Below, one piece after another: positions 29,433-40,800 of a DNA stretch of 64,000 bases. A program made the translations under genes and the position numbers. The stretch is from Lactarius indigo (lineage: Eukaryota; Basidiomycota; Agaricomycetes; Russulales; Russulaceae): contig JAFKAC010000036.1 in assembly GCA_025766275.1 (NCBI GenBank), positions 496,001 through 560,000 of the forward strand, in the 5' to 3' direction. The stretch's first letter is position 1. The number at the start of each line of letters is the position of its first letter. The notes under the pieces are model-generated. The model was not told where the DNA came from and ran no database searches. It was given only the letters and a program-made list of their open reading frames with translations.

Positions 29433-30010
29433 TGTTACGCCCTAGCAGGGGCGTGGGTTCTGAAGGTTCTGAATCACACAAGTATCAAGCGAAGACCTCT
29501 GTTGTCTTATTGCTATGAAATACGAGTGACAAAAGTGTGGCACAAGGTGCAGCACTACTCTGTAATGTAGGACTCCTCGTCCGAAGTGTCTAACACTTCT
29601 CTACACTTGATCTTGCTAGTGCACAGAGTATAACAGGTGTGACGCGTTGATATAGTTCAACTGCAAAGACTTCGAAGTGTCCTGGTTAGGGACTGAGGTA
29701 GGGGATGCACAAGAAGAGAGGGGTAAGGCGAAGTCACACCAAAGTGCGGAGGCAAGGTTGCTAGATTGCAAACGAAGCCAAGTCTGGCTTCCTACGGTCT
29801 ATGGTACAGGTTTATATAGGACAGGGTTCCAAACAACATGAACACAAGTCCACACAATATCAAAGAGACTAAACGGAGTAAGCAGAAGTTCGGATCAAAG
29901 AAACAGCGCCACTAGTAACAGTAGCTCCTTTGGTAACAAGGTATGGTACAGAAGGGGAAGGCAGGGTGGAGACATACTGTGGGTTAGGTCCGAAGCGTCG
30001 GATCATAACA
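29433..30010 (-). repeat. 5' LTR of B1
   Basis: 578 bp. TATA box TATATAAA on the minus strand at 29811-29818. It contains an inverted repeat GAAGTGT-TAG-ACACTTC near 29583-29600. Expected start of R near 29785. Confidence 0.95.
29811..29818 (-). promoter_or_regulatory. TATA box of B1 5' LTR
   Basis: TATATAAA in minus-strand orientation, conserved in the other B LTRs. Confidence 0.7.
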
Positions 30011-30610
30011 ACAGAGGGAGAAGGGAAGGACCAGGGGAGGGCACACATGGCAACTGACAAAGAGGGAAGGATCTAGGAGGGAGATCCAGAGAGCTCCCTG
30101 GCTTAGCTGTAGCACACACTCAAGCATTTGCAGTGGCCAAGTGTGCATCTGGTCTTGCACGTTTGCCAGATAGTTCTCCAGCCCCATAGGGGTCCTCATC
30201 CTCATGGTTGCATTTACAATTGATCTTGCCAATAAGCTCAGCTGTTGCGCACACTGTCAACCTTACCGTGGTTCTTGTTGCCTCACTTGATGCCCATCCA
30301 CTCTGCTATCTCTGTCCAGGAATGCTGATTCAGAGCAATTTACTCTTTTTCAGGGACCTGGGGGTTGTTGCCAGTTGTGGAAGCTGAAAGAATCACCGCA
30401 GCAAGATGTGAGCAGATCAAACACAGCAACTTCACCATTTCTGAAATGGCCTTGGGCTTTGGTGTTTGTGTAAGTAGATCCTGAGACAACACAATGATCT
30501 CATTAGTGACAGAAATTAAAGATGCCACGTTCTGATCACATGCAACACTTCTGCCTTTGGTAGTGTGTGATACCAATGCAATCAGATTTGGCTGATTTGG
30601 CTGAGGGTTG
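30011..30610. other. Flank between B1 and copia E1
   Basis: Begins with the B1 target duplication ACAGA. A 78-codon minus-strand frame (30340-30576) looks protein-like (KPKAISEMVKLLCLICSHLAAVIL) and could be a fragment of a host or transposon gene, but I do not recognise it. Confidence 0.3.
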
Positions 30611-31211
30611 TGTTGATAAGTGACCCTTGTGCACTTAGCGGCTCATACAGACCAGACTTACAGATATGGACTGCTGTAGATTAACTAGGACCGCTTTAGA
30701 TTAGATTTGATCTGTACAATCTCAGACTCCTTTATCTATGACATCATATACAATGACATCATATGGACATATTCAGACTATTCATTGTATTACATCTTCT
30801 TGTATCTTTCTTTGTTCTCCTTTAGCTCTATCCTTATTATGATGTCACTATGATATCACTTACTTCTGGACTCTCCTTGTTCTTTCTGTCCTTGTTCTCA
30901 GTTGTCCATTTGTAGAACAATAACTACCTTGTAGTACGTGACTTGTGTTACATCCCTTGTATAGTGTCACTCCCAGAAAGTGTATAAGTAGAGTACCATG
31001 TATGCTCCTGGTCCACATCAGTTCTCGCTGTTTGTGTGCCAGGTAAGCTCCCTTCCTCCCAATGTAAAATCAGTTCTCACTGTTTGTGTGCCAGACACCC
31101 TTTGCTTCACCTGCAAGATATCTCTGTCAACTGCTTCCCTGTGCTTTCATATCTCACCACAGTACTCCCTGTTCCACTGTGAGTATGATTCTCTAGCCAT
31201 GCTGTTCATCA
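30611..31211 (+). repeat. 5' LTR of E1
   Basis: Begins TGTTGATAAGTGACCC, ends CTGTTCATCA. A TATA-like GTATAAGTAG lies near 30980. Confidence 0.92.
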
Positions 31212-31223
31212 GGTTATGGGCCC
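31212..31223 (+). promoter_or_regulatory. PBS of E1, complementary to the initiator-Met tRNA anticodon arm
   Basis: GGTTATGGGCCC directly follows the LTR. It matches, with one mismatch, the complement of the iMet anticodon stem-loop, the half-tRNA primer used by copia-type elements. Confidence 0.65.
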
Positions 31224-31993
31224 TGGTGCCCTAGCCACTCCACTTGACTGGTCACTGTCTTCCTAGGAGGACACACCAGGCTAAGGTCTGTCTGGGGCCT
31301 TACCAGCCTTGCCCAAGGCAGAGAGCAGTGGGGCGCCACTTGTCTCTGCTGAGGAACCTCCTGTGTATGTACTGCCCAGTAGTCCTACTTTCACCCCTAC
31401 TGTTTTCCTAGCCCCTGCGCTATGCGCAAGGAGACTGGGTCTGGTAGCCCCTTAACTTCAAAATATCCAGGCGTGCATGGCCCACTGGGCTGTGTATTGT
31501 GGAGCTTAGCGCCAGCTGTCTCTGGTGCTCCACACTGGGCGCAGGATCTCCTCACCATGGGAGTGTAAAACCTGGTTCAGGCTCTGGGGGGTGTTCACCA
31601 TTATGGTGTTCTGCAACCAGATACCTGCCTTGTAGCGGCAATGGGAAAGGATTCAGTAAAGCCACTTGTGGCGATGAGGCAACCAATAGGCCGAGGAGGC
31701 TGAGGTAGACAGCCTTGGGCTCTGAAAGCATTCCCTTCACCTTCCCCCTGACGCAAACCATTTGAGCTGTGTCCTAGACACATCCTGGCTGGCAGCTAGC
31801 TCATGGTATGGCAAAGGGATTCTTCCAACCTGGGCCTAGCCCTTGTATCACTGGCATACCATCAGGAGGCAGGACATGTTAGCGTTCTGGCCTTACAGAA
31901 TCACAGACAGGAGTGGTACCCCCTCTATCTTTATGTCTTGCAACTATGAAGCACTGTCGCTGACTGCTCCTTGGCGATAGATAAATCATCCCA

Positions 31994-34900
31994 ATGTCTG
32001 GTTCATCTACTACTGCTGCCAGTGCTGGTGCTCCTCCCAGCCCCACTGGTGGCTCTGCAGGAGGCTCACTCCCTCCTCCTTCTGGATCCACTCCATCCAC
32101 ACGCGTATCCGCTGCGTATGGTGCAACCTTTGGTATGCCATCTGGCATCCGCCTTGAACAGTTTGATGGCACTGGTTGGAACGAATGGTCTGGCACCATT
32201 GAGGCCATCCTCACACTGCACGAAGCTGAGGATGTGTTCACTCTAGATACACCCCCATCTGGTATCACTACAGATGAGTGGGACTCAGTCCAGCGTCGTT
32301 CCAAGGCGTACCTCCGCCTTTACCTCAAACCAGATGTCTACTCGCTTGTGGCAGATAACACTGCCTATCCTACCTTTAAGGACAAGTGGGCCAAGCTCAA
32401 GGATGTATATGGAGGTGCTTCGGGCAGCACCACCATTTTTAATTTGTGGATTCAGATAACACAAGCCCACCTCGACGACTCTGCACCCATGGCCGCTCAG
32501 CTGGCCAAGCTCAATGAGCTTAGGGTTGCCCTTTCCAACGTGCAGATGGGTGTCTCTGACGTCCAATACTGCCTCATTCTCCTCCACGCGCTGCCGCCCT
32601 CTTATGAGGTGTTGGCCTCAACAATCCTCGCCAGTGGGGCCCCCTCCACACTCAAGCACGCTGAAATAATTGTGCGCATAGTGTCGGAAGAGGCTCGACG
32701 CTCCGGGCCCTCTGGCTCCTCCCTCAACAAGGTGGCCCCTGTCAAGTTGACAGGCAAGAAAGGCAAGAAGGACCACTCTGGTCTGACTTGCCACTATTGC
32801 AACAAAAAGGGCCATATCAAGCCTGATTGCAGGAAGAGGAAGAAGGATGAGGCTGACGCAAAGGAGAAGGAGAAAGCAGGCAACAAGGCTGCCAATAGTC
32901 ATATTCTTGTACCTACCACCGCCTCCATTAAGGAGGTCGAAGAGCCCGCCATAGACTGGGCCTCTGAATCGATTGGTGTTGCCTTGTATGCTGCCTCGCG
33001 TGTGCGTTGGATGATGGACAGTGGTGCTACACACCACATCACACCACATCGGTCTGACTTCAAGGACTACACCCCAACTAAAGGCACTGTACGCCTGGGT
33101 GATAAGTCCACTATAGACCAAGTGGGTGTCGGGTCTGTCGCCTTTACAACGAGCCAGGGTATCTCTATCACCCTCAGCAATGTGCTACACCTGCCACAGG
33201 TGAAGACGCGCTTCTTGTCGACGCGTGCCCTAGCACAAAAGGGTGCTGAGATCGCTTTTGACAGTGGCTCATTTAAAATATCTGTCAACCAAAAGTGTGT
33301 GGCCAAAGGCTACCTTGAGGACAACCTATACTGGTTGGACGCAGCCAGCGTCGGCCTCAACACCCACACAAAATCAAGTGCTGCCACACTTGATATCTGG
33401 CATCAACGTATGGGACACATCTCCTCTGCGGTGCTGAAGGCGCATGGTCCCTCTGCCACTACTGGCATGGACATAGATAGCTCCACCACGGCCCACACAG
33501 TCTGCCGTGGGTGCAAGATGTGTAAATCCACTCGCCAACCCTTTTCTGCGTCCTCAAATAAGAGGACAACTCGTCAATTTGAGATCGTGCACAGTGACCT
33601 CGCTGGTCCTATGCAGACTCAGTCCTTGCAAGGCTCGACCTACACTGCCACCTTCATAGACGACCACACTAAGTTCACTGTGGTCCACTTCCTTAAGTCG
33701 AAGGATCAGTTTGCTAAGTCGCTGCAAATGTATTTGGCCTGGGGTGAAACCCAGTCTGGCCATAAACTGTGCGCTCTGCACTCTGACCGCGGTGGCGAAT
33801 ACATGTCGAGTGTCACGCAGGACATTCTTAAGCAGAAAGGGATAGAGCATCACCTCACGATGCCGGGTTCACCACAGTCTAACGGGAAAGCTGAGCGGTT
33901 TAACCGCACCATTATGGATAAGGCAATGTCCATGCTGCACACAGCTGGCATGTCTAAAGGCTTCTGGGAGCATGCAGTGTGTGCAGCTGTGCACATCTAT
34001 AACTGCTCTCCAGTCCGTGGACTTAAGTGGCGCACTCCTTATGAGCTCTGGCACTCTGGCAAAGTGCCCGATGTCTCACATCTTCGCATCTTTGGATGCA
34101 AGGGGTACATGCACGTACCCGCTGATAAGCGTCGCAAATTGGATGCGAAGGCCATTGAGGTCACGCTTATTTGGTTTGAGCCCGAATCTAAGGGCTATAA
34201 GCTCTGGGACCGCTCAACCCGCTCCGTCCAAGTGTCCAGGGATGTGACATTCGATGAGAGTAGCTTCCCGTCCCTTCAGGGTGTTGAGACACACCCCACA
34301 CCTTCACCACCAGTCGTGCCTAGCACAACAGTGACTGCCATGCCTCACCCGCCGGCGTTACCACCAATGCGAGCCCCCTCCCCTGCACACTCCAGTAGTA
34401 GTGAGGAGGAGGATGTAGAAAACCTTTTAGACCCCCCACAAGTCCAACCACGCCCTACCACACCACCACCTGCTCTGCCAGCTCTGCCCACCACATCTAA
34501 ACATGAGCAGACCACTCCCACTTCACCCCCGCCGCGTCCTAGTGCAACGCGCATTATGCGCCATGTCCCTCCTCCCTCACCAGAAATGCCTGGGGGATTT
34601 GAGGATCGTGCACAGCGTAGTCAGCTGTTGCGCGAAATGGACAATGCACCAAGGCGCAGTACTCGTGCCCCTGTCCCTAATCCGCGTTACTTCAATGCGG
34701 ACAATGCGGCATGGCGCGGCAGGCATCTGGGGTATGCGGAGTTACTGGCTGCTGCTTTTATTGGCCGAGACCCTGCAACCTATGCAGAGGCCATGCGGTC
34801 TGCAGCTTCAGATGAGTGGTCTAAGGTGTGTCAGTATGAAATGGACGCCCTAGCTAAGAATGGGACTTGGGAGTTAGTGGATCTCCCGCCTAATCGTAAG

Positions 34901-35026
34901 GCAGTAAAATCCAAATGGGTCTTTAAGCTCAAAGCGGATGGCCGCTACAGAGCTCGCTTGGTGGCTAAGGGATTCACGCAGATCCCTGGCATAGATTTTG
35001 ATGAAACCTTCTCTCCCGTCGCATGA
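31994..35026 (+). CDS. E1 gag-pol, first part: Gag, protease, integrase, start of RT
   Basis: Copia order. The Gag domain lies in the first 230 residues (FDGTGWNEWSGTIEAILTLHEAEDVF), then the zinc knuckle CHYCNKKGHIKPDC and protease WMMDSGATHHI. Integrase has HQRMGHIS and CRGCKMCK, then HSDLAGPM, DDHTKF, HSDRGGEY and the usual PQSNGKAERFNRT. A Pro-rich linker follows, then the RT start (KSKWVFKLKADGRYRARLVAKGFTQIPGIDFDETFSPVA). It starts at the first ATG of a Ser-rich N-terminus. The stop TGA (35024-35026) falls where copia elements have Arg (FSPVAR), so it is a CGA-to-TGA nonsense change; the frame continues. Confidence 0.93.
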   Translation: MSGSSTTAASAGAPPSPTGGSAGGSLPPPSGSTPSTRVSAAYGATFGMPSGIRLEQFDGTGWNEWSGTIEAILTLHEAEDVFTLDTPPSGITTDEWDSVQRRSKAYLRLYLKPDVYSLVADNTAYPTFKDKWAKLKDVYGGASGSTTIFNLWIQITQAHLDDSAPMAAQLAKLNELRVALSNVQMGVSDVQYCLILLHALPPSYEVLASTILASGAPSTLKHAEIIVRIVSEEARRSGPSGSSLNKVAPVKLTGKKGKKDHSGLTCHYCNKKGHIKPDCRKRKKDEADAKEKEKAGNKAANSHILVPTTASIKEVEEPAIDWASESIGVALYAASRVRWMMDSGATHHITPHRSDFKDYTPTKGTVRLGDKSTIDQVGVGSVAFTTSQGISITLSNVLHLPQVKTRFLSTRALAQKGAEIAFDSGSFKISVNQKCVAKGYLEDNLYWLDAASVGLNTHTKSSAATLDIWHQRMGHISSAVLKAHGPSATTGMDIDSSTTAHTVCRGCKMCKSTRQPFSASSNKRTTRQFEIVHSDLAGPMQTQSLQGSTYTATFIDDHTKFTVVHFLKSKDQFAKSLQMYLAWGETQSGHKLCALHSDRGGEYMSSVTQDILKQKGIEHHLTMPGSPQSNGKAERFNRTIMDKAMSMLHTAGMSKGFWEHAVCAAVHIYNCSPVRGLKWRTPYELWHSGKVPDVSHLRIFGCKGYMHVPADKRRKLDAKAIEVTLIWFEPESKGYKLWDRSTRSVQVSRDVTFDESSFPSLQGVETHPTPSPPVVPSTTVTAMPHPPALPPMRAPSPAHSSSSEEEDVENLLDPPQVQPRPTTPPPALPALPTTSKHEQTTPTSPPPRPSATRIMRHVPPPSPEMPGGFEDRAQRSQLLREMDNAPRRSTRAPVPNPRYFNADNAAWRGRHLGYAELLAAAFIGRDPATYAEAMRSAASDEWSKVCQYEMDALAKNGTWELVDLPPNRKAVKSKWVFKLKADGRYRARLVAKGFTQIPGIDFDETFSPVA

Positions 35027-36313
35027 TTTGAGTCGCTACGTTTACTTCTGGCGTTGGCCGCGCTGGAGGACTGGCACATCCATCAAATGGATGTTAAGTC
35101 TGCTTTTCTCAATGGCATGCTTGATGAGGAGATATACATGGAGCAGCCACAAGGTTTCACCGTCACTGGCTCTGAGATGAAGGTGTGTCGCCTAGTTAAG
35201 GCGATCTATGGTCTCAAACAGGCCTCCCGCGCATGGAACTTGCAATTCCATGGAGTGCTCACTGCACTCGGCTTTAAGCGGACGTTTGCTGATGCTGGCA
35301 TATATGTGATGCCTCAACGGGAGGGGTATGATCCACTCTTCGTTATTGTCTACGTTGATGACATCACTATACTGGGTCCCTCGCTGAGTGGTATCAAGTG
35401 TTTGAAGTCAGATTTGTCTGAACGCTATGAGATGACAGATCTCGGGGAGATAGAGTCTTATCTTGGTATGCACATTGTGCGCGACCGCTCCCTCAGACGC
35501 ATCGAAATAGATCAGTCTGGCTACATCAAGGATGTCCTTGAACGCTTTGGCATGTCTGATGCCACACCACACAACACACCCTTGCCCACTGGTGCTGATG
35601 AGCACCTGGTTAAATATACGTTGCAGGCAACTGCCTCAGATATTTCCCACTATCAGTCTCTGATTGGGAGTCTGCTTTATGTGCAGATTGGCACTAGGCC
35701 AGATATCTCCTTTGCTGTGTCACGTTTGGCGCAGTACGCAGCGAACCCTTCACCACAACATCTGCGACTTGCGCAGTATGTCCTGTCCTACTTAGTGGGA
35801 ACTATGGATATGCGCATTGTCTATGATGGTGCCAATGGCGATGGCCTTCATGGCTACACTGATTCCAGTCTGGCTGATCAGACTGACGACCGCCACTCCA
35901 CCTCTGGTTATGTGTTCCTACTAGCTAACGGTGCAATAAGCTGGTCTTCGCACAAGCAAAAGACTGTTGCCCAAAACACAACGGAAGCGGAATACATGGC
36001 CATGACTGATGCGGCTAACCAGGCTGCGTGGTATCAGAGCTTCCTCACGGAACTCGGGTACGAGGTCGACGACCCCATCCCACTTCATGGTGACAATAAG
36101 GGTGCCATTGACTTGGCCTTGAACCCTGTCACTGGGAGACGGTCTAAGCACATTGCCATACGGCATCATGTCATTCGGGAGTACATCGAAAAGGGGACCA
36201 TCACCCTCATTAGAACTCCTACTGTGGATATGGTTGCGGACGGCTTCACAAAGTCACTACCGCGTGTCCTGCTACAGAAGCACAACGATGACATGGGACT
36301 TGTGTGTACTTAG
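35027..36313 (+). CDS. E1 gag-pol, second part: RT and RNase H
   Basis: In frame with 31994-35026. RT motifs QMDVKSAFLNG, EIYMEQPQGF, KAIYGLKQASRAW and catalytic YVDD (IVYVDDITIL), SLIGSLLYVQIGTRPDISFAV; RNase H DSSLADQTDDRHSTSGYVFLL, EAEYMAM and HGDNKGAIDLA; ends MGLVCT-stop just before the polypurine tract. Because of the TGA upstream it would not be made as part of the polyprotein without readthrough. Confidence 0.93.
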   Translation, partial: FESLRLLLALAALEDWHIHQMDVKSAFLNGMLDEEIYMEQPQGFTVTGSEMKVCRLVKAIYGLKQASRAWNLQFHGVLTALGFKRTFADAGIYVMPQREGYDPLFVIVYVDDITILGPSLSGIKCLKSDLSERYEMTDLGEIESYLGMHIVRDRSLRRIEIDQSGYIKDVLERFGMSDATPHNTPLPTGADEHLVKYTLQATASDISHYQSLIGSLLYVQIGTRPDISFAVSRLAQYAANPSPQHLRLAQYVLSYLVGTMDMRIVYDGANGDGLHGYTDSSLADQTDDRHSTSGYVFLLANGAISWSSHKQKTVAQNTTEAEYMAMTDAANQAAWYQSFLTELGYEVDDPIPLHGDNKGAIDLALNPVTGRRSKHIAIRHHVIREYIEKGTITLIRTPTVDMVADGFTKSLPRVLLQKHNDDMGLVCT

Positions 36314-36330
36314 ATTGTAGATCACGGGGA

Positions 36331-36936
36331 GATGTTGATAAGTGACCCTTGCGCACTTAGTGGCTCATACGGACCGGACTTACAGATATGGACTGCTGTA
36401 GATTAATTAGGACCGCTTTAGATTAGATTTGATTTGATCTGTACAATCTAGGACTTCTATGACATCACTGTACAATGACATCATATGGACTACTCCGGAC
36501 TCTTCATTGTACTCTTTCCTTTGCTCTCTTTCTAGCATTATCTTTATTGTGATGTCACTATGATATCATCCTAGTCTGGACTCTCTTTGTTTTGCGCTCC
36601 TTGTTCTCCATTAGCACACTCCTTTGTCCCACATGTAGAACAACGTCCCTTGTACTGTGTGACCCTATGTTACTTCTCTTGTAGTAGTGTCACTCCTCTG
36701 TATAGTATAAGTAGTAGGCTTGTACGCTCCTGGTCCACATCAGTTCCTCACTGCTCTGTGTGCCAGGTATGTCTCCTCCTCTCTAATGTATCATCAGTTC
36801 CTCACTGCTCTGTGTGCCAGACTTCCACTTTGCTTCACTCTGCTTGACACCCCTGTGCTGCTTCCAGTCACCCTCTATATCTCACCACAGTACTATCAGT
36901 CCACTGTGAGTATAGTTCTTATGTGTCTGTTCATCA
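36331..36936 (+). repeat. Copia LTR shared by E1 (3') and E2 (5')
   Basis: 606 bp with the same ends as 30611-31211. It is preceded by CACGGGGAGA (E1 polypurine tract) and followed by sequence matching the E1 leader from about 31367 on, so two copia internal regions share one LTR. Confidence 0.9.
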
Positions 36937-37113
36937 CATGTACTGCCCAGTAGTCCTACTTTCACCCCTACTGTTTTCCTAGCCCCTTGGGAAAGGATTC
37001 AGTAAAGCCACTTGTGGCAATGAGGCAACCAACAGGCCGAGGAGGCTGAGGTAGACAGCCTTGGGCTCTGAAAGCATTTCCTTCACCTTCCCCCTGACGC
37101 AAACCATTTGAGC

Positions 37114-37838
37114 TGTCACGCCTCTGCGGGGGCGCGGTCTTCTGTAATGGCTTCCTGTCACGTGGCAGTCAACAGCCAAGTCGGATCGGCACTGTGTGCA
37201 ACGACTCCTAAGGTCCTTTGTAACAGCTCCTACGCTAAGGTAGCTGAGTCTGTGGCGATCCCCCTGTGCTAAGGTGGGAAGGTCCTTCTGTAACAGCCCC
37301 TTGTGCTAAGGTGACTGAGTCTGCGGCAATGGACGAGCTTGGTGGCCTAAGTCCAAAGGTCATGTGTCACTGGGCTGACCAGTAAGACAGGAAGAGGGTA
37401 AGAGCGAAGTCAAGGAGAAGCCTGCACAGAGGCTGAGAGGAGAATGACCCAAAGGGGATAAGGGTCAAGGGTCAGAGGTTCTGGGTCAAGGGCTTGAGTG
37501 CTGAAGGAACTGAGGCACTCAAGGAGACAATTGGAGATACAACGCAGATAGTTGATTAAGCCAAAGCTAAGGAGCTAAGGCGCACTACAGGGTTCCTTAT
37601 ATAGTACAGGATTGCGCCTGAGCGCATAGTGCTACTGGTTGCTATAGATAGAGTGATGTGCTGGCAAGATGGTATCAACATCGCACAAGATGGTGTTATG
37701 CCAGCAAGGCAGGAGAAGGATAAACAAGAATAGCACAGAAGGTGCTAGAATAATCAGATAGAGGAGAAGCATAAGAAAGGTAACAGGAGATGGATCAGAT
37801 AAGGGCAAGAAAGGAAATGTAGCAGGTGGTTCGTGACA
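37114..37838 (-). repeat. 3' LTR of element F
   Basis: 725 bp, TGTCACG to CGTGACA as read on plus. Contains one CACGTG at 37159-37164. Polypurine tract at about 37839-37852. Confidence 0.95.
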
Positions 37839-37876
37839 TTACCCCCTTTCTAAGGGGCGAATTCCACGTCGCCAAG

Positions 37877-40800
37877 TCATGTGGTGGCCAGGTTGGCGAG
37901 GCTAGACTGTGACTCTTCCAGGATCTGGAGTAAAGCCATAAAGGTGGCATCCTCTTCAGGGTTACTAGCCCTGGTCTTCTGGTGTCGTCTCCACTTGATC
38001 TGGGACTTCTTTTCAGGAAGTCTTAGGGACTTCCTCCATCGTTGTCTGATTGGGTTGGTCCTGACAAAAGGAGGATGGATGAGTTTGGGGGGGGCCGCCA
38101 ACTTCTTCTTGAAGGGGTACGTCTTGATGGCAAGCTGAGGTAAGGGGGATGTTGTCAAGATGGGGGTGAGGGGAGTGATGGTGGCATCGTGCCACGTTAG
38201 AAGGTCGTCCTGGGATATTCCAAGTTTCCAGTTAAGGACACTCAGGAATTCTCGTTCCATCTGTCCAATCTGCCACTTGGTAAACCTTCTGGTGACTACA
38301 GCCCATTGCGCATTGCTAAGGGCGTTGTCATCCATGTACCTGTTGGCAATAATGAGGGCTCCTAGGAGCAATCGTATCTCGGCCCATTTAAGGGTGTTGG
38401 TGCAGATATAGGGTTTAACCCTATTCAGGTAGGTGAGGGCGGCAAGGAGGATGGGGGCCTCAATCCGGGACCGGATCACAATCCCAGTAGTCCACCTGAT
38501 GAAGGCAGGTGCTTCTGGACGTCGTACATTGATGGCGGTGGGGATGGGTGGTGATCGGTCTATTGCCACATTGATTACGGCGATCGTGGTAGTGGCAAGG
38601 CACTCAATGGCTAAGTGTAAGGGTTTCTGGTTGGCTAGCTCAATAAGGGTCTGAGAGTAGACGGGGGCGGTGTAGTCCATAGCGAGGAGGCAGTGGTAGG
38701 ATGGGACGCTGTTGCTGGTCTTTTCTGTACCGCAAGCTGCTTTTATCCGGTTCGTATAAGGGGTTGCGGGATGCATTCCTTCCATTTGTGGGCTGGGCGT
38801 AAGGGTAAAGTCCTCAAAGGTGGTGGTAGTGCTGGCAATTGATGTGTCAGCGTTGTCTTCTCCTCGTAACTCCCATTTCGATGTGCTGGCCGTCGATCTG
38901 CTTGTGGGGACTTCGTCAAAGTGTCTAGAATGGTGAGAGGAGGTCAGATGTCCTGCGCATGCTATTTCCGGGTCTCCTACGTGGCCGGAGCATCTGGGTA
39001 ATGGGATCTGAGTGTCAGTGTCTGGTAAGGTACTCCTGATCTCTGTTCTGTTGTCCCGTATCTGGTCATGGGCATCTAATGCTGCCGAGGTGTTTTCGGG
39101 TCGAGACGGATTAGCTGTTGATGCTTTGGGTCGTCCAGAGTTGTTTCCAAGTGGCAACCTTAGCTGTTTCAGTGTGCAAGTCTCTGCAACGTTCTTGTTT
39201 GGGTATGCATCATCTAGGGTGGTCGATGCAGCTGGTTCGGCCAGGCTACGGCTATGGCTGAGGTGTGATATGGCTAGTTCTGAGCGTTCTATCTGTCTTG
39301 TGCACCGATTTCGGAGTGCTGAGGATTCGTGCCGGGGGCATTTTTGAGGCGAAAGGTTGCTTTGTAGAGGCGAGAGATTGAAAGCGAAGTGAGGTGAGGT
39401 GTTTACCCCCTCCCTAAAGTCGTTGCCTTCCACGGCAATACAGCAGGTTGGTCCATTTATCAGGGTTAGTGGGAACGTGCCAGGGAAGGCACCGACTATG
39501 CCCGGTGCGGCAGCTAGTTGAGGGTGTGAAGGATGCGTTCGCGAGTGTGCCGGCAGGCTTTGCGGACAGTCAATTGAATTCAGCACACTGTGTGAACAGG
39601 ATGCAGTGGTACGAGAGCCGTTCGGTTCCTGATCACCTTGGTTTATAGGGTCGATTCGGGTCGGTTCGCGTTGTAGGCCGCTTTGCTTTATACGACTTGC
39701 TTCGTGTAGCTGCAATGTCGTGCTCTTTGTAGTGGATCGTTCTATGACTGTATCTGGCTGTTCTGGCGTTTCCAGGGCGTTCTGGGATCGATCTGTGGGC
39801 CAGAGCGTGCTGTTATCGCCCGTCTGCGGTGGTTGGGTCTCTAGACGATCATTTTCGTCGATTTCCGGCCGGTGTTTGCTTTCCGGGGTTCTTTCATTGT
39901 CGGTTATCCTTCCCGTATTTCTGGTCATGCTGGTGCCTCTAGACGTTGCCGTTTCGGGGGTTTCGAGGGAAGAAGTTGTCCTCCTTTTCGTGGTGTTATC
40001 TTTTTGATCCAGTTCATCTCGGGTGTCGGGTATTAGGTGTCCTGGAAGCATGCGTGGCACCTTGGTATGGCAAGGGGATACATGGTCATTTCTGATCACT
40101 TCTGTTACACAGAACGTTCGTTCGTGTCCTGAGGTGCCCGTGTCTGTCACTTCAGGGTTACTACATCCTTGTGGTACCTCCTGGTGGTCGTTCTGGTTCC
40201 GCCCTGGGTCGTTTTTCTCGTTTCCGGACACCGGCGGATCGATTGATGCAATCAGTGTTACCACTGGTTCGATTTTCATCGTTGTCGGTTCCGTCGTTTG
40301 CCCCGTGGCTTTTATATTCCGTCGGCATTCAACCACGTTCCGGGACGTCGTTTTGGCTGCCCTGCGTCGCCGTTGTCGTCGTTCCTCGTGTTGCATTTTT
40401 CGGATCTTCTGCTGTTCATCCATGTCCCCCCCATATTGTTGGAGATCGTGCGGAGGTTTCAGTTCTTTGCAGTTAGTTAGATGTGTACCTTCGGTTGGTT
40501 GCGCTTGACTAGGGGTGACAGAGGGCATCGCTGGCGAGGTGCCGTTCTGGGTGGAAGTCCGTTCTTGGCTTGGTGGTATGCTCCCCAGGTCGCTGGCCGG
40601 ATGTGTCCCTTTGTTGTTCTGAGATGGATCCATGGGTTCTCCTGACATATAACCATTAATGGGGGGCTGCATGGCTGCTTCGCTCCGTGCAGATTCGTCG
40701 AACGTGTCGTCTGGTAGGTCATCAGTTATTCCCTCCAGTAGGTCATCAAGAAATTCATCGGACTCTTCTCGGGAGAGGTTTTTAATTAGCTGGGCCCAGT

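Larger units (their letters stand above)
22064..30010 (-). mobile_element. Complete Ty3/gypsy chromovirus-type element B1 (7947 bp)
   Basis: Two 578-bp LTRs that differ at one position that I can see, with the target duplication ACAGA at 22059-22063 and 30011-30015. On the minus strand: PBS, gag in two in-frame parts, and pol (protease, RT, RNase H, integrase, chromodomain) with a long zinc-knuckle extension. An in-frame TGA splits gag and another splits pol. Two further copies are in the window (B2 46134-49515, B3 51730-57285) plus a solo LTR. Confidence 0.95.
30611..36936 (+). mobile_element. Ty1/copia element E1
   Basis: LTRs 30611-31211 and 36331-36936 (about 600 bp, TGTTGATAAG to TTCATCA), half-tRNA-type PBS, one long gag-pol frame with a single TGA, and a purine-rich tract before the 3' LTR. 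No target duplication: the right flank of its 3' LTR is internal sequence of a second copia copy (E2), so that LTR is shared between the two. Confidence 0.92.
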
